64,000 nucleotides of DNA, from the NCBI RefSeq assembly GCF_013282095.1, contig NZ_BLTJ01000008.1, positions 124,001 to 188,000 on the forward strand, given 5' to 3'. The position numbers were made by a program, and so were the translations under genes. Below the pieces are notes generated by a model, which did not search any database, was not told the DNA's origin, and saw nothing but the letters and a program-made list of their open reading frames with translations. Of this stretch, positions 28,425 through 37,589 are shown piece by piece (position 1 is the stretch's first letter; every line of letters starts with the position of its first letter). Origin of the DNA: Enterocloster alcoholdehydrogenati (GTDB lineage Bacteria; Bacillota; Clostridia; Lachnospirales; Lachnospiraceae).

Positions 28425-28448
28425 AGCAGGACAGAAAGGGGTATTTAT

Positions 28449-29495
28449 ATGATTCAGAACGCGATTCATCACCTGGTAGAGGGAAAGAACCTGGATTTTA
28501 AAATGACAAGAAAGGTAATGGATGAGATAATGAGCGGAGAAGCCACCCAGGCTCAGATATCCTCATTTCTCACCGCTCTCCGAATAAAAGGAGAAACCAT
28601 CGACGAGATCACCGCCTGCGCTCAGGTGATGCGGGATAAGGCGCTGTGTCTGAGGCCGCCGTTTCCGGTTATGGACATCGTAGGCACCGGAGGCGACGAG
28701 GCCGGCACCTTTAATATCTCCACTACCAGCGCCTTTGTGGCGGCTGCGGGAGGGATTCGGGTGGCAAAACACGGAAACCGCAGCGTATCCAGCAAAAGCG
28801 GGGCGGCAGATGTGCTGGAGTGTCTGGGGGTGCGGCTGGATCTTACCCCAGAGCAGGCAGAGGCAGTACTGGAGCAGACCGGAATGTGCTTTCTCTTTGC
28901 CCCGGCCTATCATTCCTCTATGAAATATGCAGCCCCTGTCCGCAGGGAGATCGGCATCCGCAGTATTTTTAATATTCTTGGCCCTCTTTCTAACCCTGCA
29001 AACGCTTCCATGCAGCTTTTGGGCGTGTACAGCAGAAAGCTGGTGCAGCCGCTGGCCCAGGTGCTGGCAAATCTGGGAGTAACACGCGGCATGGCAGTAT
29101 GCGGGGGCGACGGCCTGGATGAAGCTACGCTCACTGGTCCAACCCATGTATGTGAGATCCGTTTTGGAGAACTGACCAGCTATGATATTACACCAAAAGA
29201 GCTTGGATTGTCCCCCTGTGCTCCTGAGGATTTAAAGGGAGGCACGCCAGAGGAGAATGCACAGATCACAAGGGATATACTTTCAGGAACGCTCACCGGC
29301 CCGAAGAAAGATGTGGTAGTGCTGAATTCAGCCCTAAGTCTGTACCTGGGAACAGATCACTGTACGGTCAGAGACTGCATCAGGACGGCCAGGGAACTGA
29401 TAGAATCCGGCGCGGCATTCCAAAAAATGGAAGAGTTTGCAGCGGCGTCAAGAATGGCTGCGGGAGAGGAAAAGGGAACAGATGATGCAGGATGA
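28449..29495 (+). CDS. trpD: Anthranilate phosphoribosyltransferase
   Basis: A 348-aa enzyme transferring phosphoribose from PRPP to anthranilate. The PRPP motif DIVGTGGDEAGTFNISTTSAFVAA is at about residues 76-99, with KHGNRSVSSKSGAADVLE and FAPAYHSSMKYAAPVR behind it. AGAAAGGGG precedes the ATG. The 3' end overlaps trpF by 14 nt. Confidence 0.96.
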   Translation: MIQNAIHHLVEGKNLDFKMTRKVMDEIMSGEATQAQISSFLTALRIKGETIDEITACAQVMRDKALCLRPPFPVMDIVGTGGDEAGTFNISTTSAFVAAAGGIRVAKHGNRSVSSKSGAADVLECLGVRLDLTPEQAEAVLEQTGMCFLFAPAYHSSMKYAAPVRREIGIRSIFNILGPLSNPANASMQLLGVYSRKLVQPLAQVLANLGVTRGMAVCGGDGLDEATLTGPTHVCEIRFGELTSYDITPKELGLSPCAPEDLKGGTPEENAQITRDILSGTLTGPKKDVVVLNSALSLYLGTDHCTVRDCIRTARELIESGAAFQKMEEFAAASRMAAGEEKGTDDAG

Positions 29496-30177
29496 AATGA
29501 CAGGGCTTTATTGTGATGGTACAGAAAAAACGCGTAGCCTGCGGCCTTCCTGTAAAATCAAGATCTGCGGCTTGAGCCGTCCTGAAGATATCCGGGCTGC
29601 AAACCGTATTCTGCCGGACTACATTGGCTTTGTTTTTGCCGAAAGTTCCCGTCGGATTACCGTGTCTCAGGCAGTGCGGCTGAAAGCGGCTCTGGATCCG
29701 CGGATCAGAGCCGTGGGGGTTTTTGTAAATGCACCCATAAATCTGATTTTGTCCCTGGCGGCGGAGGCACATGGCGTTTCTGCCGGGCCGGTGATTGATC
29801 TGATCCAGCTTCATGGGGATGAGGATGCTTCCTACATCCGGGAGCTTAAATCCAAAACACGCCTTCCCGTCATTAAGGCGGTCCGTGTCCGCACCTTCCG
29901 TGATATAGAATCAGCACAGTCTCTTCCCTGCGACTATCTTCTGTATGACACCTGGACTAAAGATACCTATGGCGGAAGCGGCAGCCAATTTGACTGGAGC
30001 CTTATCCCCCCAGACACCCGGCCCTTTTTCCTGGCCGGAGGAATCACCCTCCAGACCATTCCCCGCGCCGTTTCCTCCGGCGCCTGCTGCATCGACATCA
30101 GCAGCGCCGTGGAGACGGAGGGGAGAAAGGATGAGAGGAAGATGAGGGAGGCAGTCGGGACAGTGAGAGAGCAATAA
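29482..30177 (+). CDS. trpF: Phosphoribosylanthranilate isomerase
   Basis: A 231-aa TIM-barrel isomerase. It has the N-terminal catalytic KIKICGLSRPED, GFVFAESSRRIT, LIQLHGDED, the phosphate-binding YDTWTKDTYGGSG and FLAGGI. ATG 29482, inside trpD and preceded by GAGGAAAAGGG, fits best; the 13-19 residues before KIKICGL are longer than usual. In most trp operons trpC lies between trpD and trpF and trpBA follow; none is here. Confidence 0.93.
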   Translation: MMQDEMTGLYCDGTEKTRSLRPSCKIKICGLSRPEDIRAANRILPDYIGFVFAESSRRITVSQAVRLKAALDPRIRAVGVFVNAPINLILSLAAEAHGVSAGPVIDLIQLHGDEDASYIRELKSKTRLPVIKAVRVRTFRDIESAQSLPCDYLLYDTWTKDTYGGSGSQFDWSLIPPDTRPFFLAGGITLQTIPRAVSSGACCIDISSAVETEGRKDERKMREAVGTVREQ

Positions 30178-30329
30178 GATCTTTTATTAAAAATCTTTTA
30201 TTATAAAATGAACCAATCTCCCCTTAAATGCCTCTATATAACAGGTGCACCAAAATACAGCAATGAATCAGCTCTGTATTGCCGCGGCGATATATTGGAT
30301 GCAGGACTGAGCAATAAGGAGGAACAGCC

Positions 30330-30896
30330 ATGGAGGAACAGTGGGCCGCAGGTCTGGCGCGCAGGATGATATCGGGGGACCGGGATGCCTTTGATGAGCT
30401 GATGAAACAGTTTTACCCGGGACTTTTGCGGGCGGCTTATCTCATAGCGGGAAATCGGGCGGACAGTGAAGATATCGTTCAGGAGACCTTTGCTGCCTGC
30501 TGGGCCGGACGTATGAGGATCCGGGATCCTGAGCATATCGGAAAATGGCTCTACAAGACCATGACCAGAGAAGCATGGCGGACGGGCAGACGGGGCAGGA
30601 GAGAGCAGCCCGTGGAGGAAGTGTTTTCAGAGGATACGCCCTCTGGGTACTCGGTTCTGGACGAAGTGGTAAGCGCTTCCGGAAAACAGGAGCTTTTAAA
30701 GGCCATCGCCGCCCTTCCGGTAAAGCAGCGCACGGTACTGGTGCTTTACTATTACAACGATATGTCCGCAAAGGAAATCGCGTCCGTTATGGGCTGTCTT
30801 GAAGGAACGGTAAAATCCCGGCTGTTTACAGCCAGGAAGAATCTGAAAACAGCGCTGATGGCCAGGGATGCCATGGGAGAGGAGGCACTTTTATGA
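30330..30896 (+). CDS. ECF-type RNA polymerase sigma factor
   Basis: A 188-aa sigma-70-family protein. Region 2 (DAFDELMKQFYPGLLRAAYLIAGN, then ADSEDIVQETFAACW) and region 4 (LPVKQRTVLVLYYYNDMSAKEIASVMGCLEGTVKSRLFTARKNL) are clear; there is no region 1 or 3. GAGGA 8 nt before the ATG. The last 4 nt overlap the next gene, a putative membrane anti-sigma factor, the usual pairing for signal-responsive ECF sigmas. Confidence 0.92.
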   Translation: MEEQWAAGLARRMISGDRDAFDELMKQFYPGLLRAAYLIAGNRADSEDIVQETFAACWAGRMRIRDPEHIGKWLYKTMTREAWRTGRRGRREQPVEEVFSEDTPSGYSVLDEVVSASGKQELLKAIAALPVKQRTVLVLYYYNDMSAKEIASVMGCLEGTVKSRLFTARKNLKTALMARDAMGEEALL

Positions 30897-31693
30897 GGCA
30901 GCTTACAGACAGAGAAAACGAGATACTGGAGCGCACCTTGAGGGAAACGCTCAAAGAGCGGGCCAATGCCTTAAAGACCGGGCCTGAGGACGCAGAGCGT
31001 ATGTGCAGAGCAGTAAATCAGAGGATAGAGGAGGAAGGTTCTATGAGGAGAAGATGGAATATAAGCAAAACAGCAGCAGTAACGGCAGCCATCTGTATCA
31101 TTGGCGCCATGACAGCAGTAGCGGCGGGAAAGGCAACCATGTCTTATTCATTTTCCAGCCATGATGATGAATTTACCCAGTACAGCCAGCTGACAGCGGC
31201 GGAAAATGAGATAGGCTTTGACGTAAAGGCGCCGGAAACATTTTCAAACGGCTACCGCTTTGTGAGCGGCGTTCCCGTTTACAGCCAGGGACAGGACGAG
31301 TCTGGAAATGTAGTGCAGGAGCAGCAGGATCTGTCCCTTACTTATTCAAAGGAAGGACAGAAAGACCTGTATCTGGACGTATCTAAGAGCCCTCTGATGG
31401 ATAAGGAGAGCGCCTGGGATCAGACCGAGGAGCACGGCGGCATCACCCTTGGCTACAGCAGCAATCATTACCGCATGGTTCCCCCGGACTATGAGATGAC
31501 GGCTGAGGAGATCGCTAAGTCGGAAGCGGGAGACCTGATGATTGCCTACGGTTCAGATAAGATCACAGACCAGACCCTTCAGAGTCTTTCCTGGGAGGAC
31601 AACGGACATTTATATACCCTGTTTGGCTTTGATACGGGACTGTCCCCGGAGGACTTTTATCAGATGGCCGGGGAGATCATTGATGGGAAATAA
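30893..31693 (+). CDS. Putative membrane anti-sigma factor
   Basis: A 266-aa protein with about 55 cytoplasmic residues, one membrane helix (TAAVTAAICIIGAMTAVAAG, about 60-79) and an exported domain of 185 residues with many aromatic and Gly/Asp residues. It is coupled to the ECF sigma gene by ATGA overlap. The exported domain resembles DUF4367-type domains of other clostridial anti-sigmas; this link is weak. The 3' end overlaps the convergent hydrolase gene by 17 nt. Confidence 0.75.
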   Translation: MRQLTDRENEILERTLRETLKERANALKTGPEDAERMCRAVNQRIEEEGSMRRRWNISKTAAVTAAICIIGAMTAVAAGKATMSYSFSSHDDEFTQYSQLTAAENEIGFDVKAPETFSNGYRFVSGVPVYSQGQDESGNVVQEQQDLSLTYSKEGQKDLYLDVSKSPLMDKESAWDQTEEHGGITLGYSSNHYRMVPPDYEMTAEEIAKSEAGDLMIAYGSDKITDQTLQSLSWEDNGHLYTLFGFDTGLSPEDFYQMAGEIIDGK

Positions 31694-32414
31694 CCCTGGT
31701 GCAGGCATCTACAAAGGCTGTGAATAATCCCATGGCAGCAGGATCTTTTTGCCAGAGATATTCCGGATGCCACTGGACGCCTAAAAAGAAGGGATAATCC
31801 GGTTTCTCAAGAGCCTCAATGATCCCGTCAGAGGCCCAGCCTGTGGCAGTCAGTCCCGGAGCCGGCTGGCGGACGGCCTGATGGTGGCAGCTGTTTACGC
31901 CGATGCGTTCCAGCCCGCCGCAGGCCTTTGCCAAAAGGCTTCCCTTTTTCACCTTTACATGGTGAGAGGGTGTGGTATAGTAAAAGGGCTGCTGGTGGGC
32001 CACAGGAAAATCCTGTTCCCTCTGGCTGGGAATATCCTGGTAAATCGTTCCCCCTAAAGCTACATTTAAAAGCTGGATTCCCCGGCAGATGCCAAATACA
32101 GGCCGTTTAAGCTCCATGGCCGCATGGAGCAGCCGGATTTCCATGGAATCCCTGGCCGGGGATACATTTTTGCAGGCGGGATGTGTCTCTTCCCCCAATA
32201 AAAAGGGGTGCAGATCCGGGCCGCCGGAAAAAAGAAAGCCGCTGCACATGGCCGCCAGCTGTCTCCAGTCCTCATCCGTACCCTCCAGGGGAAGCAGGAT
32301 GGAAAGTCCTCCTGCCGCGGCAATGGCCCGCGGATAACCAGGGCGCAGGCTGGTATCGTTATTTTCTGTATTGTGAGACGGCGTGATGCCAATGATGGGT
32401 TTCTGAGAGATCAT
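31677..32414 (-). CDS. Class I glutamine amidotransferase-like (PuuD/peptidase C26) hydrolase
   Basis: A 245-aa gamma-glutamyl hydrolase-family protein. It has KPIIGITPSHN at the N-terminus, GGPDLHPFLLGEE, the nucleophile in FGICRGIQLLNVALGGTIYQD, and GVQWHPEYLW with the catalytic His and Glu. Relatives cleave gamma-glutamyl-GABA; the substrate here is not established. ATG 32414 is preferred over ATG 32423 because AAAGGA then sits 8 nt upstream. It is convergent with the anti-sigma gene. Confidence 0.88.
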   Translation of the reverse strand: MISQKPIIGITPSHNTENNDTSLRPGYPRAIAAAGGLSILLPLEGTDEDWRQLAAMCSGFLFSGGPDLHPFLLGEETHPACKNVSPARDSMEIRLLHAAMELKRPVFGICRGIQLLNVALGGTIYQDIPSQREQDFPVAHQQPFYYTTPSHHVKVKKGSLLAKACGGLERIGVNSCHHQAVRQPAPGLTATGWASDGIIEALEKPDYPFFLGVQWHPEYLWQKDPAAMGLFTAFVDACTRVISHQ

Positions 32415-32527
32415 GTACAACATCCTTTCAGGGACTTTTATTTATGTGGAAGGCCTTGATCTATTCTATGCGGGTCACGGGCCGGATGAGTATATGTAAC
32501 GATTCAGGCATATGTCAATTCAATATA

Positions 32528-32578
32528 AAAAAGACCACTGTTTCCTCCGCCGTACAGCGGGTTTGCAGTGGTCTTTTT
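32528..32578 (-). terminator. Terminator of the ferredoxin gene
   Basis: AAAAAGACCACTG and CAGTGGTCTTTTT form a perfect 13-bp stem; the T run on the minus strand follows the ferredoxin stop. The symmetric A/T ends would also stop plus-strand transcription. Confidence 0.88.
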
Positions 32579-32590
32579 ATGTAGCTTCAA

Positions 32591-32758
32591 TTAAGCCTCG
32601 ATAGCGCCTGTAGGACAAGCAGCTGCGCAGGTTCCGCAGTCGATGCAAGCGTCAGCGTCGATTACATACTTGCCGTCTCCCTCAGAGATTGCATTTACTG
32701 GACATTCGCCAGCACAGCTTCCGCAGCTTACGCAAGCGTCAGTAATTACGTGTGCCAT
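32591..32758 (-). CDS. 2[4Fe-4S] ferredoxin
   Basis: A 55-aa electron carrier too short for most ORF cut-offs. Two CxxCxxCxxxCP clusters are visible: CVSCGSCAGECP and CIDCGTCAAACP, with the usual pseudo-twofold repeat. The start MAHVITDAC is preceded by AAAGGAGG (10-nt spacing). It is a single gene with its own promoter and terminator and is the likely electron partner for pyruvate and hydrogen metabolism. Confidence 0.96.
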   Translation of the reverse strand: MAHVITDACVSCGSCAGECPVNAISEGDGKYVIDADACIDCGTCAAACPTGAIEA

Positions 32759-32799
32759 GATCAAAGTACCTCCTTTATTATTGTATACATTGTCTTTAT

Positions 32800-32828
32800 A
32801 TTCTATACTAAAATCCCTAATTATTCAA
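32800..32828 (-). promoter_or_regulatory. Promoter of the ferredoxin gene
   Basis: On the minus strand: TTGAAT (32828-32823), 17 bp, TAGAAT (32805-32800), 41 bp before the start codon. Confidence 0.6.
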
Positions 32829-32883
32829 GAGGAAAATCGTTCCTTAACAGAATACTGATGTATAAATTCAAGAGCAAGGTTCA

Positions 32884-32912
32884 TTGACATTCCTGCATAT
32901 ACCGCCTACAAT
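32884..32912 (+). promoter_or_regulatory. Promoter of the AraC regulator
   Basis: TTGACA (32884-32889), 17 bp, TACAAT (32907-32912). Confidence 0.7.
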
Positions 32913-32956
32913 GAAGCCAGACACAAAGCAAAAGGGAATTTTGGGGAGGCGTAAGG

Positions 32957-34186
32957 ATGAAACTGGAGCTGCTGGAATGCTTAAGGCTGGTGACAGACAG
33001 CTATAACGTGGATGTTAGAATCTGCTCTCTGGGGGAGCAGAAACAGGAGCAGGGGGAAAACGATCCCGCCGGCTCCCGGTTTTTAAGCCAGGGACTTAAG
33101 AAACTGAGCCGGGATAAGGAGGGCGGCGTCCTCTATGTGATCTGCGATTCCTTTGATGAGGAATACTGTATGTTCCGCCTGCCAAAAGACCAGGCTGCCG
33201 TCATCGGGCCCTACCGCCAGAAAAAGCTGGAGTGGCATCATCTGAGCGAAGCCATGAGAAAACGGAGCATCCCGGCATCCGTGTTAGAGGAACTGGAAAC
33301 CTGGTACAACTCCATGCCCGTGATCCGGGATTATGAAGCCTGGATGAACCTGATTTCATCCATCTGCCGTACCTTCCACAATACCGAAAAGACAACGGTT
33401 CATTTCATAGAATCCGAGCTGGAAACATGGGAGGACAGCAAATGGACCAAAGAACAGCAGGAGGAAGAGGCTGTTTCCATGAAGCTGATCGAAGAACGGT
33501 ATAAGAGGGAGCGAGATCTGATGAATGCCATTTCTACAGGAAATATAGAAGAAGGCTTTCGTGCTCTTTCCGGTCTTGGGCGGTATAAGATTTCCAGAAG
33601 ATACATGGATGTATACAGAGACCACAGAAACCTGCTGATTACGCTAAACACCATCTGCCGCAAGGCTGCCGAGTTCGGCGGCGTCCATCCCGTTCACATT
33701 GACCGTCTTTCTGCCAAGTTTGCAAAGCTGATCGAGACTGTATATACGGCGGAGGATGCAGCCAGAATACGCAGCAGCATGGTAAGAAAATACTCCCTGC
33801 TGGTGAACAACTATTCTTTAAAGGGCTATGCGCCCGTGATCCAGAAGGTGATAAATTATATCGATCTTAACCTGTCCGGAGATCTGTCATTGAAGAGCAT
33901 TTCAGAGAAATTTTCCGTCAGCTCCGGCTATCTTTCAGAGCTTTTCCGCAAGGAGGTGAATTCCACCCTTACTTCTTATGTAAATCAGAAACGGATCCGC
34001 CGCGCCATATGGTATCTTAACAGCACCCAGATGCAGATCCAGCAGATCGCCGAGGAGGTAGGGATCGGAGATGTGGCCTACTTTATCAGGATTTTTAAGA
34101 AAAGCACAGGAAAAACGCCCAGGGAATACAGAAATATGCTTCACAAAAAAGAGGCCGAGAATTATAAAAATAAGGAAATTCAATAG
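32957..34186 (+). CDS. AraC-family transcriptional regulator
   Basis: A 409-aa regulator. The C-terminal double helix-turn-helix is typical (LSLKSISEKFSVSSGYLSELFRKEV, then QIQQIAEEVGIGDVAYFIRIFKKSTGKTPREYR). The first 300 residues form a sensor of unknown fold, with a central charged helical stretch (about 155-190). GGGGAGGCG precedes the ATG. It has its own promoter and lies just upstream of the oxidoreductase/isomerase operon, which it probably activates. Confidence 0.9.
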   Translation: MKLELLECLRLVTDSYNVDVRICSLGEQKQEQGENDPAGSRFLSQGLKKLSRDKEGGVLYVICDSFDEEYCMFRLPKDQAAVIGPYRQKKLEWHHLSEAMRKRSIPASVLEELETWYNSMPVIRDYEAWMNLISSICRTFHNTEKTTVHFIESELETWEDSKWTKEQQEEEAVSMKLIEERYKRERDLMNAISTGNIEEGFRALSGLGRYKISRRYMDVYRDHRNLLITLNTICRKAAEFGGVHPVHIDRLSAKFAKLIETVYTAEDAARIRSSMVRKYSLLVNNYSLKGYAPVIQKVINYIDLNLSGDLSLKSISEKFSVSSGYLSELFRKEVNSTLTSYVNQKRIRRAIWYLNSTQMQIQQIAEEVGIGDVAYFIRIFKKSTGKTPREYRNMLHKKEAENYKNKEIQ

Positions 34187-34266
34187 ACAAAAATTCCTGA
34201 CTGACCCTTGTTTTTTACTATTTTTACCGTAAAAAATCCTAATTGTTTCGGATTATATGTGATAAG

Positions 34267-34278
34267 CTATGTGCATAG
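34267..34278 (+). promoter_or_regulatory. Small palindrome before the sugar-metabolism operon
   Basis: CTATGTGCATAG is a 5-2-5 inverted repeat in the promoter region, followed by a perfect 8-bp hairpin (ATCTGCTG with CAGCAGAT, 34294-34318) in the likely 5' UTR. It may bind the AraC regulator; role inferred only. Confidence 0.35.
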
Positions 34279-34368
34279 TGAAACAAAATATGTATCTGCT
34301 GGATAAGTGTCAGCAGATAAGAGAACGGACAGCAGCACAGATCCAAACATATACAGGAGGAATGAACC

Positions 34369-35265
34369 ATGGGTAAGATTTTTATTTCCGGTTTCGCAGA
34401 CGAGATCAGCCCTGATTTTGACGAACAGCTCCGTGTCGTCACGGAACTGGGCATGAAGTACATATCCCTGCGGACTGCAGACAAAAAGGGAATTGCCGAC
34501 TATACAGCAGAGGAGGTCAGCGAAAAGCTTCTTCCAAGGCTGGAAAAAGCAGGAGTGAAGGTGTCCTCCCTGGGCTCTCCGATTGGAAAGATCCAGATTG
34601 ATGACGAAGAGGCATTTGAGACGCAGCTTGGCCAGTTAGAAGAACTGTGCCGGATCTGCAGGGTATTAGACTGCCGCTACATCCGTATGTTCAGCTTCTA
34701 TATGCCGGAAGGCTCTGATCCCGACAGCTATCGTGAGACTGTAATCGAAAAGCTGAAAAAGTTCGATGCCATTGCCGCTTCACACGGCGTTGTGCTGATC
34801 CATGAAAATGAAAAAGATATCTACGGAGATACCGGAGCGCGCTGCAGGATTATTTTAGACACCCTGGGAAGCCCTCATTTTAAAGCGGCATTCGACTTTG
34901 CGAACTTTGTACAGTGCGGCGAGGATCCTGAAGTCTGCTGGGAGCTGCTTCACGACCATGTGGCCTATATCCACATCAAAGACGCCGTATCCTCCAATCG
35001 GGAAAACGTAGTCTGCGGCACAGGAGAAGGAAAGATCCGCTTTCTGTTAGACCGGGCTGTTAACAGAGAAAATTATGAGGGATTCCTTACATTAGAGCCT
35101 CATCTGGTAATTTTTGACGCGCTCCAGTCCTTAGAGACGGAGTCTACAGAGAACATCATCCGGGAAAATAAGGCAAAAGACGGAGCTGAAGGCTACGCCA
35201 TGCAGTATCGTGCGCTCACCAAAATCCTGGATGAGATCGGAGTATCGTACAAAACGGAAGCATAA
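34369..35265 (+). CDS. Sugar phosphate isomerase/epimerase (xylose-isomerase-like TIM barrel)
   Basis: A 298-aa AP-endonuclease-2-like barrel. Candidate metal ligands are Glu in LIHENEKDIY, Asp in AAFDFANF, His in YIHIKDA and Glu in LTLEPHL. Such proteins isomerise or epimerise sugars or keto-sugars; some cleave 3-keto-glycosides. ACAGGAGGAATGAACC precedes the ATG. It is the first gene of a run that alternates with oxidoreductases. Confidence 0.88.
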   Translation: MGKIFISGFADEISPDFDEQLRVVTELGMKYISLRTADKKGIADYTAEEVSEKLLPRLEKAGVKVSSLGSPIGKIQIDDEEAFETQLGQLEELCRICRVLDCRYIRMFSFYMPEGSDPDSYRETVIEKLKKFDAIAASHGVVLIHENEKDIYGDTGARCRIILDTLGSPHFKAAFDFANFVQCGEDPEVCWELLHDHVAYIHIKDAVSSNRENVVCGTGEGKIRFLLDRAVNRENYEGFLTLEPHLVIFDALQSLETESTENIIRENKAKDGAEGYAMQYRALTKILDEIGVSYKTEA

Positions 35266-35301
35266 ACATATCATTCATTCAGCGAAAGGAGAAATAGAAA
35301 C

Positions 35302-36495
35302 ATGGATAAGATCAGATACGGCTTAATCGGAATCGGCGCACAGGGCGGTGCTTACGCAGGATTTTTAACAGGGAAGGGAGGATTCCCAGGTATGCCGGCG
35401 CCAGAGTGCCCGCCCCACTGCGCATTAGGCGCGCTTTGCGATATCGATCCTGCAAAGGAGGCTATGTGCAGAGAGAAGTATCCGGAGATTCCATTTTTTA
35501 CAGACTGGAAGGAAATGGTAGAATCAGGCACTGTTGACGCTGTGATCACCACAGTTCCCCACTACCTCCATACAGAGATTGCCATTTACTGCCTGGAGCA
35601 CGGTATGAACGTGCTGGTAGAAAAGCCGGCAGGCGTATATGCAAAGGATGTTCACCGCATGAATGACTGCGCGGCAGCTCATCCTGACGTAGCCTTCGGC
35701 ATTATGTTCAATCAGCGTACCAATGTACTTTATCAGAAGATCAGAGAACTGATTGCTTCCGGTGAACTGGGACAGATCCGCCGTTCCAACTGGATCATCA
35801 ATTCCTGGTGGAGACCGGACAGCTATTACCGCCAGAGTGACTGGAGAGCTACCTGGGGCGGTGAAGGAGGAGGCGTTTTAGTTAATCAGGCGCCGCACCA
35901 GCTGGATCTCTGGCAGTGGATCTGCGGCGTTCCAAGCAAGGTATATGCAAAGTGCCTTTACGGCTGCCACAGAGAGATCGTGGTGGAAAATGACGTTACT
36001 GTTGTGACGGAATATCCAAACGGCGCTACAGGAAGCTTTATTACCTGTACCCATGATCCCATCGGAACCGACCGCCTTGAGATCGACTTAGAGGGTGGAA
36101 AGATCGTAGTGGAGGGCAGCAAGACAGCTACCGTTTACCGCTTAAACAAGAATGAAGATGAGTTAAACGCCACCATGTCCATGATGGAGCTTGCAAAGAT
36201 TACATCCGGAAATTCCGCTGGCGGCGAAGGCTTATATACCACAGAGACTTTTGAAAATACAGATGGATGGGGCGTACAGCATACCACTGTTATGGAGAAT
36301 TTTGCCTGCCATATCCTGGAGGGAACCCCTCTGCTGGCTCCCGGATCTGACGGCATCAACGGCGTAAGACTGGCAAATGCAATCCTTCTGTCCGACTGGC
36401 TGGGCAGGGAAGTAGATATGCCTGTAGATGAGGATGTATATCTGTCAGAGCTAAACAAGAAGATTGCAGAAGAAGGCAAATTCCCCACAAGATAG
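35302..36495 (+). CDS. Gfo/Idh/MocA-family NAD(P) oxidoreductase (397 aa)
   Basis: Rossmann motif GLIGIGAQGGAYAG at the N-terminus, the conserved EKPAG (about residue 111) and a C-terminal alpha/beta dimerisation domain with the catalytic-type GGGVLVNQAPHQLDLWQW (His as acid/base). The family oxidises or reduces sugar hydroxyls. The N-terminal domain carries a Pro/Cys/Gly-rich insert (residues about 23-40). AAAGGAG upstream; 36 nt after the isomerase gene. Substrate unknown; a role with the neighbouring isomerases in keto-sugar chemistry is inferred. Confidence 0.9.
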   Translation: MDKIRYGLIGIGAQGGAYAGFLTGKGGFPGMPAPECPPHCALGALCDIDPAKEAMCREKYPEIPFFTDWKEMVESGTVDAVITTVPHYLHTEIAIYCLEHGMNVLVEKPAGVYAKDVHRMNDCAAAHPDVAFGIMFNQRTNVLYQKIRELIASGELGQIRRSNWIINSWWRPDSYYRQSDWRATWGGEGGGVLVNQAPHQLDLWQWICGVPSKVYAKCLYGCHREIVVENDVTVVTEYPNGATGSFITCTHDPIGTDRLEIDLEGGKIVVEGSKTATVYRLNKNEDELNATMSMMELAKITSGNSAGGEGLYTTETFENTDGWGVQHTTVMENFACHILEGTPLLAPGSDGINGVRLANAILLSDWLGREVDMPVDEDVYLSELNKKIAEEGKFPTR

Positions 36496-36572
36496 GAGCG
36501 CTCAGGGAAACCGGATACCGGGGGATCAGCAAAAAATGCCGGGATTACAGAAAAGGAGATGGAGAAAGACAG

Positions 36573-37574
36573 ATGAAACGGGCAGCGATCATCGGAATGG
36601 GAGATATTTACCCCATCCATATGGCAGCGATCCAGGCAGATCCGCAGATCATACTCTGCGCCGTCTGCGACAGTGACGAAGCAAAGGAAGCTCAGGCTCC
36701 TCAGGGAGTGCCATTTTACAGGGACTATAAGGAGATGATCCGGGCGGAGAAACCGGACTGTGTTCATATATGTCTTCCCCATTACCTGCATTACCCGGTA
36801 GCGAAAGAAGCGGCGGGCATGGGTGTCCACGTATTCTGCGAAAAGCCCATGGCAGTCAGCACAGCCGAGGCGGAGGCATTTTCCAGACTGGAAATGGACT
36901 ACCCAAAGCTCCAGATCGGAATCTGCCTCCAGAACCGGAGAAATGAAACGGTAGAGCTGTTAAAAACATTCATAGACAGCAAGGAATATGGATCTGTTAC
37001 CGGTATCCGGGGAAATGTGCCGTGGTACAGGCCGAAGGAGTATTATGACTGTAAGCCCTGGAGAGGCCGATGGGAGACCGCAGGAAGCGGCTGTATGATG
37101 AACCAGGCCATACACACGTTGGATCTGCTCTCCTATCTGGGAGGAAAGATCAGGGGTGTCAGGGCCACTGTCAGTCAGATTTTAGATTATGGTATTGAGG
37201 TGGAGGATACAGTCAGTGCCAGTCTGGATTATGAAAATGGAGCCAGGGGACTTTTTATGGCCACCAACGCCAATTTTAAAAATGAACCGGTGCAGATCGT
37301 AGTTCAGATGGAGAAGGGCGAGTTCCGTATTTATGACAATATTTTATATCAGGTTATGGAGGATGGAACGGTCAAAAAGCTGGCGGAGGATCGGAAAATG
37401 CCTGGAACCAAGTTTTATTACGGCGCCAGCCATCAGAAGCTGATCAGTGAGTTTTATCACTCTCTGGAAACAGGAGAACGCAGCTATGTAAGCGCAAAGG
37501 ACGGGGAGATGAGCATCCGTCTGATCTGCGGGATCCTGAGAGCAGGAGAGACAGGAGCCTATATTTCGTTATAA
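36573..37574 (+). CDS. Gfo/Idh/MocA-family NAD(P) oxidoreductase (333 aa)
   Basis: A second, shorter family member: RAAIIGMGDIYPIHMAAIQ dinucleotide site, EKPMAV at about residue 92, and GSGCMMNQAIHTLDLLSYLGG with the catalytic His. It differs clearly from the previous gene and is not a recent duplicate. AAAAGGAGATGGAGAAAGACAG upstream. It sits 77 nt after the larger oxidoreductase and 15 nt before the next isomerase. Confidence 0.9.
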   Translation: MKRAAIIGMGDIYPIHMAAIQADPQIILCAVCDSDEAKEAQAPQGVPFYRDYKEMIRAEKPDCVHICLPHYLHYPVAKEAAGMGVHVFCEKPMAVSTAEAEAFSRLEMDYPKLQIGICLQNRRNETVELLKTFIDSKEYGSVTGIRGNVPWYRPKEYYDCKPWRGRWETAGSGCMMNQAIHTLDLLSYLGGKIRGVRATVSQILDYGIEVEDTVSASLDYENGARGLFMATNANFKNEPVQIVVQMEKGEFRIYDNILYQVMEDGTVKKLAEDRKMPGTKFYYGASHQKLISEFYHSLETGERSYVSAKDGEMSIRLICGILRAGETGAYISL

Positions 37575-37589
37575 AGGAGAGCTAAAGAC

